Origin: Thermohalobaculum sp963721105
GTDB lineage: Bacteria; Pseudomonadota; Alphaproteobacteria; Rhodobacterales; Rhodobacteraceae
Reading direction: 5' to 3'
NCBI GenBank assembly: GCA_963721105.1
Contig: CAVRHY010000004.1
Span: 434,001-498,000 of the forward strand
DNA length: 64,000 nt
In this document: in pieces, positions 17,372 to 25,570 of the stretch
Layout: the number at the start of each line of letters is the position of its first letter
Numbering within the stretch: position 1 is the stretch's first letter
Translations under genes and position numbers: made by a program
The notes under the pieces: model-generated
Database searches by the model: none
Told to the model about the DNA's origin: nothing
The model's input: the letters and a program-made list of their open reading frames with translations, nothing else

Positions 17372-18569
17372 TTACCCCGACTGGCGGCGAACGGCGTCCG
17401 GGCGGTCCCAGACCTCCGGCTTCAGCTCGGCGATCATGCCGGTGCCCTCGGGCAGGGTGATGTGGCCGTCCTCGACCACCGGCAGGTTCTGCGCGAGCTC
17501 GTTGTACCAGCCGGTGTAGAAGGCGCGCACGCTCTCCTGCACCAGCGCGTTCGGGGCGTTCAGCGTCAGCGCCGTGCAGGCGGCCCAGGCCAGCGGGCCG
17601 GTGCAGTCGTGCGGCGCGATCGGCAGGTGGAACGCCTCGGCCATCGAGGCGATGGCCTTGGCCTCGGTCAGCCCGCCGCACCAGCCGAGGTCCATGATGA
17701 CGACGTCGAGCGCGCGCGCCTCCATCATCGACGCGGAAGGCGGCGCGGCCGGCCATGGTCTCGGAGCCGGCGATCTTCGGCCGGACCCGGGCGCGGAGGT
17801 CGGCCCAGGACGAGGGCGCGGTCGCCGGCATCGGGTCCTCGATCCAGAAGATGTCGTAGGGCTCGAGCGCGCGGGCGATCTCGGCGACGGCGTGCGGCTG
17901 CCAGAGCAGGTGCAGCTCCAGCATGATCTGCATGGCGTCGCCGACGGCGGCGCGGATCTTGCGGAAGGGCTCGACCGCCAGGGAGAGCTGCGCCGGCGTG
18001 ATCGCGGCGCCCTGGCTGGATTCGGCGGCGAAGTCGAAGGGCCAGATCTTCATGCCGGTGATGCCCTGCGCGAGCAGGCTTTCGGCGAGCGCGCCGGCGT
18101 CGGTGAGAAAGCCCTCGAGGTCCTCGTACGGGCCGGCGGCGGGCTGGCCGATGCCCCAGTTGTCGGTGTTCTGGCCGGCCGCGCCGCGCACATAGGCGTA
18201 GCCGGCGCAGGTGTTGTAGGTGCGGATGCGCTCGCGGCAGCGGCCGCCCAGCAGGCGCCAGACCGGCTGGTGCAGGTGGCGCCCGGCCAGGTCCCAGAGC
18301 GCCATGTCGATGGCCGAGGCGCCGCGCACCTCGGCGCCCGCGCCGTTGTAGCCGACGTAAGGGTGCAGGCGGCGGCGGATCGCCTCGCGGTCGCGCGCGT
18401 CCTGGCCGAGCAGCAGGGGCGCGGCGGTTTCGTGGATGTAGGCGTCGGTGGCGGGCGCGCCGAAATAGCTCTCGCCCGTGCCGCGGTTGCCCTCGGAATC
18501 CTCGATGACGACCCAGACGAGGTTCGGGAACTCGCCCAGCCGCAACGTCTCCACCGACCTGATGATCAT
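17372..18569 (-). pseudogene. Enolase-superfamily (mandelate racemase/MLE) dehydratase, frameshifted
   Basis: The N-terminal two thirds start at 18569 (MIIRSVETLRLGEF). They carry SAIDMALWDLAGR, GMKIWPFDFAAE, LELHLLWQP, FWIEDPMP and IAGSETMAGRAAF. After about 17735 the frame is lost. The C-terminal part resumes in another frame as MMEARALDVVIMDLGWCGG, TEAKAIASMAEA, IAPHDCTGPLAW and ends AELKPEVWDRPD. Together they make one MR/MLE-type sugar-acid dehydratase of about 398 aa with a 1-base insertion (or 2-base loss) near 17728-17735. It is divergent from an SDR dehydrogenase and FAH-type hydrolase, so acid-sugar catabolism is likely. It may be a true pseudogene or an assembly error. Confidence 0.8.
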
Positions 18570-18644
18570 GGTGCCTCCATCGCGCGCGCTTGCAATCCGC
18601 CCGGCCGCCCGCCAGAACGGGGCCGGTAACAGAGGGGACACGGG

Positions 18645-19364
18645 ATGCGGCTGAAGGGCAAGCGCGTCTTCATCACGGCGGCGGGGCAGGGCATCGGGCG
18701 CGCCAGCGCCGAGGCCTGCATCGCCGAGGGCGCCGAGGTGTTCGCCACCGACGTCAACGCCGGTTTGCTGGCCGGGCTGGACTGCGAGACGGCGCGGCTG
18801 GACGTTCTCGATCCGGCAGCGGTTGCCGACACGGTCGGGGGCGCGAACCCCGACGTGCTGTTCAACTGCGCCGGCTACGTCCACAACGGCACGATCCTCG
18901 AGGCGCGGGACGAGGACTGGGACTTCGCCTTCAACCTGAACGTCCGCGCGATGGCGCGCACGATCAGCGCCGCCCTGCCGGGGATGCTGGAGCGCGGCGG
19001 CGGGTCGATCATCAACATGGCCTCGGCGGCGTCCAGCGTGATGGGCGCGCCGAACCGCTGCGTCTACGGCACGACCAAGGCGGCTGTCATCGGGCTGACC
19101 AAGTCCGTCGCCAAGGATTACATCGAGCGGGGCATAAGGGCGAACGCCATCTGCCCGGGCACGGTCGATACGCCCAGCCTGCACGATCGGCTGCGCGCCA
19201 CCGGCGACTACGACAAGGCGCACAGCGACTTCGTCGCCCGCCAGAAGATGGGGCGCCTCGCCACCGCCGACGAGATCGCGCACCTGGTCGTCTATCTCGC
19301 CTCGGACGAGAGCACCTTCGTGACGGCGCAGGCGCTGGTGATCGACGGCGGCTGGTCGGCGTAG
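18645..19364 (+). CDS. SDR-family dehydrogenase (2-keto-3-deoxy-sugar-acid dehydrogenase-like)
   Basis: The protein has 239 aa with the SDR cofactor motif TAAGQGIGRASAEACIAEGA, an Asp after strand 2 (ATDVN, favouring NAD), FNCAGYVHNG, and catalytic Ser/Tyr/Lys in MASAASS and YGTTKAAV. It ends in PGTVDTPS and IDGGWSA. The sequence style (TDVN, NVRAMARTI, DYIERGIRANAICPG) resembles DHRS6/2-keto-3-deoxy-L-fuconate dehydrogenase enzymes. With the divergent enolase-superfamily gene and the following FAH-type hydrolase it fits a non-phosphorylative deoxy-sugar acid pathway. The exact sugar is inference. Confidence 0.82.
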   Translation: MRLKGKRVFITAAGQGIGRASAEACIAEGAEVFATDVNAGLLAGLDCETARLDVLDPAAVADTVGGANPDVLFNCAGYVHNGTILEARDEDWDFAFNLNVRAMARTISAALPGMLERGGGSIINMASAASSVMGAPNRCVYGTTKAAVIGLTKSVAKDYIERGIRANAICPGTVDTPSLHDRLRATGDYDKAHSDFVARQKMGRLATADEIAHLVVYLASDESTFVTAQALVIDGGWSA

Positions 19365-19477
19365 CGGGCTCGTGCGAGTGAAGCAGCGGCCGGGAAGGGC
19401 GGGGTAAACCCGTACTCCGCGGCGCGGTAGGCGGGGGTTCGTCCCGCCGCCTGAACACGAAGAACAGGGGAGAGACA

Positions 19478-20320
19478 ATGAAACTGCTGCGCGTCGGCCC
19501 GCGGGGCCAGGAAAAGCCGGCGGTGCTGGACAAGGACGGGGTGCTGCGCGATCTCAGTTCGCTGGTGCATGACATCGATCCGTTGACGCTGTCGGACCGC
19601 TCGCTGGACCAGATCCGCGCGCATGACCCGAACCAGCTGCCGCGGATCGCCGATGATCAGCGCATCGGTCCCTGCGTCGGCAATATCGGCAAGGTCGTCT
19701 GCGTCGGGCTGAACTACTCGGACCACGCGCTGGAGACGGGCAACCCGATCCCGACGGAGCCGGTGCTGTTCGCCAAGGCGGTCTCGGCCATCTGCGGCGC
19801 GAACGACGACGTGCAGAAGCCGCGCGGCTCGACCAAGCTGGACTGGGAAGTCGAGCTGGCCATCGTCATCGGCACCGAGGCGAAATACGTCTCGGAGGCT
19901 GATGCGATGAACCACGTCGCGGGCTTCGCGATCTTCAACGACGTCTCCGAGCGGAGCTTCCAGACCGAGCGCGGCGGCCAGTGGACCAAGGGCAAGTCGC
20001 ACGACACCTTCGGCCCGCTCGGCCCCTGGCTGGTGACGCGGGACGAGGTGGCGGATCCGGGCAACCTGGCGATGCACCTGACCGTCAACGGCCAGACGCG
20101 GCAGAAGGGCTCGACGCAGACGCTCATTTTCTCGGTGGCGCACGTCGTCAGCTACATCTCGCAGTTCATGAGCCTGCAGCCGGGCGACATCATCCCGACC
20201 GGCACGCCGCCGGGCGTTGGTGCCGGCATGAAGCCGCCGACCTTCCTGGAGACCGGCGACGTGATGGAACTGGAGATCGAGGGGCTCGGCAAGCAGCGCC
20301 AGAGGGTGGTCGCGGCCTGA
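19478..20320 (+). CDS. Fumarylacetoacetate hydrolase family protein (diketo-deoxy sugar acid hydrolase-like)
   Basis: This 280-aa member of the FAH fold has VVCVGLNYSDHALETG, the acidic metal ligands in LDWEVELAIVIG, FAIFNDVSERSFQ and a closing DIIPTGTPPGVGAG. Full length agrees with the ureidoglycolate lyase/2,4-diketo-3-deoxy-L-fuconate hydrolase subgroup, which cleaves C-C bonds in diketo acids using Mg2+. It lies 113 bases downstream of the SDR gene on the same strand, with GGGGAGAG before the ATG, and probably acts after the SDR in the same pathway. A G-rich tract follows its stop. Confidence 0.85.
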   Translation: MKLLRVGPRGQEKPAVLDKDGVLRDLSSLVHDIDPLTLSDRSLDQIRAHDPNQLPRIADDQRIGPCVGNIGKVVCVGLNYSDHALETGNPIPTEPVLFAKAVSAICGANDDVQKPRGSTKLDWEVELAIVIGTEAKYVSEADAMNHVAGFAIFNDVSERSFQTERGGQWTKGKSHDTFGPLGPWLVTRDEVADPGNLAMHLTVNGQTRQKGSTQTLIFSVAHVVSYISQFMSLQPGDIIPTGTPPGVGAGMKPPTFLETGDVMELEIEGLGKQRQRVVAA

Positions 20321-20350
20321 TCGCCGCCCGCGACAGCCGGCTGCGGAGCA

Positions 20351-20379
20351 GGGCGGCGGGGCGGGGCGGCGGGGCAGGG
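20351..20379 (+). other. Potential G-quadruplex tract in a convergent intergenic gap
   Basis: Five G-runs of three or four, separated by one to four bases, occupy 20351-20379 on the plus strand, between the FAH-hydrolase stop and the GtrA stop. This satisfies the usual G3N1-7 quadruplex pattern. No ordinary stem-loop terminator with a T run is seen in this gap. Confidence 0.5.
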
Positions 20380-20441
20380 CAACGGCGGGCAACGGCAGCG
20401 GCGGGCGACCGCCGCTTGCCGGTTCGGCCGTCGGGCTGCGC

Positions 20442-20837
20442 TCAGCGAAACACGAGATGCCGTTGCAGGAAGAAGGCCAGCAGGCTCGTCGGCGCGATGG
20501 CGACGAGGCCGGCGGCGTATTCCGACAGGTCGCTCAGCAGGATCGCTGAGATCAGCCCGATATTGACGACGTAGAGCACGCCCCAGACGGCGACGAAGGC
20601 GGGAAAGCGGCCGCGTAACCGGCTGGCAAAGACGTAGCGCCCGGTGGTGAAGAAGCCGATGATGATCGCCAGCCCCAGCGCGCCGAGGCTGGCCAGAGGG
20701 TAGGGCGCGCCGAGAAACAGGAACATGCAGTAGAGCGCGTAGCCCGCCGCCGTGTTGAACGCGCCGACGAACCCGTAGCGCACGATCTGGGGGATGGCGG
20801 CGCCACGCGCAGCGGCCGAGGCGCGGCTTTCACCCAA
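20442..20837 (-). CDS. GtrA-family membrane protein
   Basis: The product has 131 aa and four membrane helices. IVRYGFVGAFNTAAGYALYC opens the first, and IIIGFFTTGRYVFASR follows the second, a typical GtrA signature (FxxxGxxNT... N/TxxWvF). GtrA proteins are thought to flip or help transfer undecaprenyl-phosphate-linked sugars made by GtrB-type glycosyltransferases. The start overlaps the stop of the upstream GT2 gene by 8 bases, so the two are coupled. A GtrB-like gene lies three genes upstream on the same strand, giving a complete Gtr-like set. Confidence 0.85.
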   Translation of the reverse strand: MGESRASAAARGAAIPQIVRYGFVGAFNTAAGYALYCMFLFLGAPYPLASLGALGLAIIIGFFTTGRYVFASRLRGRFPAFVAVWGVLYVVNIGLISAILLSDLSEYAAGLVAIAPTSLLAFFLQRHLVFR

Positions 20838-21639
20838 GGCACGTCACCATGCGTTCGTAGAGCCCGAACACTCGCCTCTTCTGCGCGACCTGCCAGTTGG
20901 TCAAGGCCAGCCTCACGCGGTCGGGCCGGGAGAGGGCGACCCCGTGCTTTCGCGCCAGGGTCAGGAACTCGGCGCCGGCGTCCGACATCAGGGCCCACGT
21001 GCTGTTGCCGCCGCGATAGCGGTTGGCGAGCAGCACCTCGGAAATGTGGTGCGCCAGGCGGTCCCGCGAGACGGTCCAGGACAGGTCGAGGTCGGCCATG
21101 TAGCGCAGGCGCGGGTCATAGCGATGGTCGCCGAGCGCCCGGCGGCTGACCAGGAGCGGGATGCCGAACATGTTGCGCGCCTGGCGCAGGCATTGGCGCC
21201 CGACACGGTCGGCGTCGATCGGCCCGGCACGCCGGAAGCGGCGGTGCGTCAGGAGGCGCCCGCGCTCGCTGACATAGGCCATGTCGCAGTAGATCGCAGA
21301 CAGGTCCGGGACCGTGTCCGCCAACTCGAGCGCGCGCGCGACGGCATGGGGCGACTGGAAGTAGTCGTCATGGCAGAGAAGCATGAAGTACCGGGTCTCG
21401 ACCCTGTCGAGCAGGGCGTTGAAGTGCGGAAGCATCGGCAGCGTTTCGGTGCGCGTGATGACTTCCATCGGCAGCCGCTTTGCCCAGCGGGCAAGGATTT
21501 CGGGCGTCCCGTCGGTCGAGGCGTTGTCGCTCGCCAGCACGACATAGTCGCGGGACGTCTGCGCCGCGATCGACCCCAACGCCTGCTCGAGGTGGTCCGC
21601 GCCGTTGAAGACGGGCAGGCAGATCGAAAACCGCGCCAT
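20830..21639 (-). CDS. Family 2 glycosyltransferase
   Basis: The protein has 269 aa, starting MARFSICLPVFNGADHLEQA, with the GT-A nucleotide-binding DNASTDGT and the metal-binding LLCHDDYF near residue 95, standing for DxD. There are no membrane spans, so it is cytoplasmic and uses an activated sugar. It sits between the GT-C membrane glycosyltransferase (10-base gap) and GtrA (8-base overlap) in one leftward operon, suggesting transfer of a sugar to a lipid-linked acceptor. Acceptor and sugar cannot be predicted. Confidence 0.88.
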   Translation of the reverse strand: MARFSICLPVFNGADHLEQALGSIAAQTSRDYVVLASDNASTDGTPEILARWAKRLPMEVITRTETLPMLPHFNALLDRVETRYFMLLCHDDYFQSPHAVARALELADTVPDLSAIYCDMAYVSERGRLLTHRRFRRAGPIDADRVGRQCLRQARNMFGIPLLVSRRALGDHRYDPRLRYMADLDLSWTVSRDRLAHHISEVLLANRYRGGNSTWALMSDAGAEFLTLARKHGVALSRPDRVRLALTNWQVAQKRRVFGLYERMVTCLG

Positions 21640-21649
21640 CCCGCCCCCC

Positions 21650-23377
21650 TCAGAACTCGGTGAACAGCGGACGGACGGGAGCGGGGCGCGCGGGGCTGTA
21701 GAGGTGATCTCCCCAGCGCAGCACCACCTCTGCCGGGCTGGCGGTGGTCGCCTCGAGCCTGTGCCGCCCCTGGGCCAGCCCCACGGTGTCGCCCGGCTCG
21801 ACCTGCGCCCCGTTCAGCCTGACGGGCGCGTTCGCCTCGAGCGTGTAGCGCCCGGCGACGAGGATCTCGACCGACGCCGACGACGGCGCCGACGATGGCG
21901 CGGCCGGCAGGGCGATCCGCTTTCCGGCGACGTAGAGGGGCCCCCAGTGCCGTATGAAGTTCTGCCGGAGGATCGCGACGTCCGCCTTGAACAGGCCGGC
22001 GTGTTCCGGGCCATGTTCGTCGGGGGCCAGATCGTCGAGGTCGAGCATGCGGCGGTTGGCGAGGAGGAAGCGCGGCTGGTCGCGCTCGAGCACGTCGCGC
22101 ATGACCGGGCGCCCCTGGCGATAGTAGTCGGTCATGCCCCAGACGCTCATGAAGAAGCCGCGCTTGGGGTAGGCGGAGACCATCGAGGTGCGGTCGATAT
22201 AGGCCGTGGCCTCCGGGAACGCCCGGTGCACGACCTCGAGCGTCTCGCGCTGGAAGGCGTTGTCCTGTTTCAGGCACGAGACGTACTGGAGGCCCAGCGT
22301 GACAGCCAGCAGAATGGGCGCCGCAGTGGCGACGCCGCGCCCCGCGCTGCCGCGCAGGCTGGCGTATCCGGCCCCGCAGAGCACCGCCACCGGCGGCAGG
22401 ATGAACGGGTAGAAGTAGACATGGCTCTCGCTGTAGACGAGCAGGCTGCCAAGCGGCGCCGCGAAGGCGAGCATCGTCAGGCGGTCGGCATCGCGCCCCC
22501 CCGACCGGGCCAGTTGGACGATGCACGACAGAAAGCCGCCCAGAGAGGCCAGCCAGAAGACCGGGTTCTGGAGCAGTGCGACCTGAAACGTGGCGACCGC
22601 GTTCGAGAAATCCGGCTCGACCAGGGTCTTGCCGGTCGTCCGCTCGAGGAATGCGAGCGTCGAGGCCGGATCGGCGAATGTCAGCCGGTGTAGCAGATAG
22701 AAGCCGGCGAAGGACAGAAGGGCGGCCCCGGCCACTGCCAGGCCATGGAACAGCTCCGGTCGCCGCCTTTCCGCCGCGAGCAGCCGGATCAGCAGGATGA
22801 CCGCGACTGTCGGCATGTAGAAGATCGACTTTATCGTGATCATTCCCGCGAGGCCGATCAGCAAGCCGGCAAGCGCGGCTGCTGGCGGGCGCCGCGGCCC
22901 GCGGACGATCAGCCAGAGAGCGAACATCAACGTGAAGGCCGCCATCTGGTCGGTGCGAAGACTGTTGCCCTGACGCAGGACAAACGTGAACGTCAGGTAA
23001 CAGAGAACCGCAAACAGGGCGGCGGATGTCGGCATGAAGCGCCGGCTCGTCAGGTAGAGAAAGGTCGCGGTCCCGAGCCCCAGTGCGTAGATCATCAGAC
23101 GCGCCGCGATGACCTGGTCGACCTCGTTGGTCGAAACGATGCCAACCCATCCGAAGCCGTGAACGAAGATCGTCTGGAGCACCTCGTGCAACTCGCCGCG
23201 CGCGTGCTGATAGACCATCGACAGGTTGAGGAACTCGTCCCAGTTCACCTCGTAGACGAAGACCAGGTGCAACCGGATCAGGAACGAGACGGCGATCAGC
23301 CCGAGGAGGACGATGCCGGCCGCCGAACGCTGCCACGCGAGCCCGGTGGGCCGGACGGCGGATCGCCCTTTCTGCAT
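21650..23377 (-). CDS. GT-C type membrane glycosyltransferase (PMT/ArnT-like)
   Basis: The product is about 575 aa. The start at 23377 (MQKGRSAVRPTG) is chosen, although an in-frame ATG at 23446 is possible. Around 11 membrane helices fill the first 400 residues. The first periplasmic loop contains the acidic motif VNWDEFLNLSMVYQHARGEL (aspartate/glutamate after helix 1, as in ArnT/PMT catalysis), and NSLRTDQMAAF lies in a later loop. The C-terminal ~170 residues form a soluble beta-rich periplasmic domain. It probably transfers a sugar from polyprenyl-phosphate, which the GtrB-like gene in this operon could supply. Confidence 0.75.
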   Translation of the reverse strand: MQKGRSAVRPTGLAWQRSAAGIVLLGLIAVSFLIRLHLVFVYEVNWDEFLNLSMVYQHARGELHEVLQTIFVHGFGWVGIVSTNEVDQVIAARLMIYALGLGTATFLYLTSRRFMPTSAALFAVLCYLTFTFVLRQGNSLRTDQMAAFTLMFALWLIVRGPRRPPAAALAGLLIGLAGMITIKSIFYMPTVAVILLIRLLAAERRRPELFHGLAVAGAALLSFAGFYLLHRLTFADPASTLAFLERTTGKTLVEPDFSNAVATFQVALLQNPVFWLASLGGFLSCIVQLARSGGRDADRLTMLAFAAPLGSLLVYSESHVYFYPFILPPVAVLCGAGYASLRGSAGRGVATAAPILLAVTLGLQYVSCLKQDNAFQRETLEVVHRAFPEATAYIDRTSMVSAYPKRGFFMSVWGMTDYYRQGRPVMRDVLERDQPRFLLANRRMLDLDDLAPDEHGPEHAGLFKADVAILRQNFIRHWGPLYVAGKRIALPAAPSSAPSSASVEILVAGRYTLEANAPVRLNGAQVEPGDTVGLAQGRHRLEATTASPAEVVLRWGDHLYSPARPAPVRPLFTEF

Positions 23378-23474
23378 GGCGACGGCCGCCCTGCCCGAGA
23401 GATCGCCCGGGAGGTCGTGACATACCGCGCGGTCACCAAACTGCATTCAGGGTCACCCCGCCGAAAGCCGCCGT

Positions 23475-24530
23475 TCAATATGCGGGCGCATTCCGGCGGT
23501 TGCCGGGTCTCCTGTGCTGCAGGACGACGCCCCCGCGGCCGCCGCCCAGTCCGAATCCGGGTTCCGCACCGTACTCGTCGCCGGCGAGAACACCTTGCTC
23601 GCGATCCGCGGACTGGTCGACCACGTAGAGCGGGCGGCCTTTGACCTGCTCGTGGATCCGGCCGACATACAGGCCGACGATGCCGACCATCATCAGGTTC
23701 ATGCCGCCCAGGAAAGACAGGATGACGACCGTCGAGGTCCAGCCCTCGACCGCCGGGCCGCCGAAAAGCCAGCCCATCGTGGCAACGACCCCGTAACAGA
23801 TCGCCAGCACCGAGACGACGGCGCCGCACCAGAGCGCCATGCGCAGCGGGACATCCGAGAAGCCGAGAATGCCGTTCATCGCGAGCCGCAGCATCTTGAA
23901 GAACGGATACTTCGTCTGCCCCCCGGCCCGTCCCTGCCGGACGAAGCCGATGGTCGTCTGCCGGAATCCCAGCCAGCTGACCATGCCACGAACGAAGCGA
24001 TCCTGCTCGCGCAACAGCCGGAAGGCATCGACCACCTTGCGGTCGAGAAGCCTGAAATCGCCGACGTCCGGCTCGATAGGCACCGATGCCAGCCGCCGCA
24101 GAAAGCGGTAGAAAAGATGCGCCGTGACGCGCTTGGCGAGCGCCTCGCGCTCGCGCCTTTCACGCCGGGCTGAAACGACGTCGAAGCCTGCCCGCCACTT
24201 GTCGATCATCTCCAGAACGACGTCGGGCGGATCCTGGAGATCGGCGTCCATGATGATGACGGCGCTGCCCGACGCACTGTCGAGCCCGGCGGTGATCGCG
24301 ATCTGATGGCCGAAGTTTCGCGACAGGTTCAGGACGCGGTAGCGGCTGTCTTCGCCCGTCTTGCGATGCATCATCGCCAGCGACAAGTCGCTGCTGCCAT
24401 CATTGACGAGCACAACCTCGGCCGGCCCGTCGAGGCGATCGAGCAGATCGTCCATCTGCTCGAAGAGCATGGGGAGAACCTCGGCCTCGTTGTAAACTGG
24501 AACGACGAGGCTGAATCGCATGTCGTTCAT
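23475..24530 (-). CDS. GtrB/DPM1-like polyprenyl-phosphate glycosyltransferase
   Basis: The protein is about 351 aa with its likely start at 24530 (MNDMRFSLVVPVYNEAEV); a longer start at 24581 is possible. The GT2 catalytic core shows LVNDGSSD, NLSRNFGHQIAITAGLDSA and the DxD motif IIMDADLQDPP. The VGDFRLLDRKVV stretch and two C-terminal membrane helices (near residues 232-254 and 270-295) match GtrB/ArnC/DPMS-type enzymes that load glucose or other sugars on undecaprenyl phosphate. The tail after the last helix is long and Gly/Arg-rich. It is first in the operon with the GT-C, GT2 and GtrA genes. Confidence 0.88.
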   Translation of the reverse strand: MNDMRFSLVVPVYNEAEVLPMLFEQMDDLLDRLDGPAEVVLVNDGSSDLSLAMMHRKTGEDSRYRVLNLSRNFGHQIAITAGLDSASGSAVIIMDADLQDPPDVVLEMIDKWRAGFDVVSARRERREREALAKRVTAHLFYRFLRRLASVPIEPDVGDFRLLDRKVVDAFRLLREQDRFVRGMVSWLGFRQTTIGFVRQGRAGGQTKYPFFKMLRLAMNGILGFSDVPLRMALWCGAVVSVLAICYGVVATMGWLFGGPAVEGWTSTVVILSFLGGMNLMMVGIVGLYVGRIHEQVKGRPLYVVDQSADREQGVLAGDEYGAEPGFGLGGGRGGVVLQHRRPGNRRNAPAY

Positions 24531-24856
24531 GCCTCTCTCTCGCAGGACGCGCGGACGGTTTTCGGAACCCATGTCAGACACACCGATCCTCGAAATTCCG
24601 CTGCCAGATTCCGTCGTGCTTCCCGGCTCTCCAGTTTGTTGCGAATTGAGGCGATAGAATGGCTCCCCGAGCTGTCGAATACTGCCTCACTGCGCCGGCA
24701 GCTCGGTGTTGTTGCAGAACGCGCGCGATCTTTTGGCCTGGAGGATGCACATCCCGACAATCCGGATTTCGGTGGTCGCGACCGGCCGGGCGATGCCGCG
24801 GTCTCGGCAACCGAGCCGCCCCGGGCATCCACAACGCGCCCGACGTCGGCGGTCGG

Positions 24857-25474
24857 TCAGGGCAGGCGCCGCGTCTCGACCCGTCGGTTCGCCGGGTCGT
24901 CGCTGTCGGGCGTGCGCGGGCGGGTCTCGCCGTAACCCTGCGCCGACAGCCGCTGGCGGTCGATGCCGTGCGCGGCCAGGTAATCGACGACCGCCGCGGC
25001 GCGCCGCTGGCTGAGCGCGAGGTTGTAGCCCGCCGGTCCGGTCGCGTCCGTGTGCCCCTCGACCGCGAAGCGCAGGCCGGAGAGCGCGGGGTATTGCAGG
25101 GCCTCGACGAAGGCGTCCAGGTTCTGCCGGGCATCCTCGGTCAGGCTGGCGGAATCGAGATCGAAACCGATCAGCAGGTCCAGCCCGGCCGGGGCAGGCG
25201 CGCCCGTCTGGCCGGCGCCTGCGCCGTCTGAGCCGTCACCGAACCCGGCGGCGCCGAGAAAGACGCTGCGATCCGGGCCCATGGCGGGCTCGCCGGGCTG
25301 GCCGATGATCAACCCGCGGCTGCGCTGCTGCCCGCCCGCCTGGGCTTCGGCCTGCGCGGCGGCGACGTCGCGCGTGAAGAAGTCGACGATCTCTGCCGGC
25401 GTCAGCCGCTGACCCGCGAGCGCGGGGCCCGGCAAAGCACAGATCGCCAAAAGCGCCATTGCGGATCGTCTCAT
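24857..25474 (-). CDS. OmpA-family peptidoglycan-binding envelope protein
   Basis: The product has 205 aa. The start at 25474 gives the signal peptide MRRSAMALLAICALPGPALA. After a Gly/Ala/Gln-rich linker the C-terminal domain shows LLIGFDLDSASLTEDARQNL, the peptidoglycan-contacting FAVEGHTDATGPAGYNLALS, RRAAAVVDYL and SAQGYGETRPRTP. This is a standard OmpA-C fold that binds diaminopimelate peptides. No beta-barrel or lipobox is seen, so it is periplasmic. It is divergent from the MepA-like endopeptidase, whose start lies 96 bases away; both act on peptidoglycan. The 24531-24856 gap to the left contains nothing I recognise. Confidence 0.87.
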   Translation of the reverse strand: MRRSAMALLAICALPGPALAGQRLTPAEIVDFFTRDVAAAQAEAQAGGQQRSRGLIIGQPGEPAMGPDRSVFLGAAGFGDGSDGAGAGQTGAPAPAGLDLLIGFDLDSASLTEDARQNLDAFVEALQYPALSGLRFAVEGHTDATGPAGYNLALSQRRAAAVVDYLAAHGIDRQRLSAQGYGETRPRTPDSDDPANRRVETRRLP

Positions 25475-25570
25475 CGGAACGGTCTTCTCTATGAGACTGA
25501 ATTGCTCCACTGTGGACGAGACCGGATTCTGCGTCAATCCGGCTGCGCCTGTCGACAAGCGGAGCGCGAC

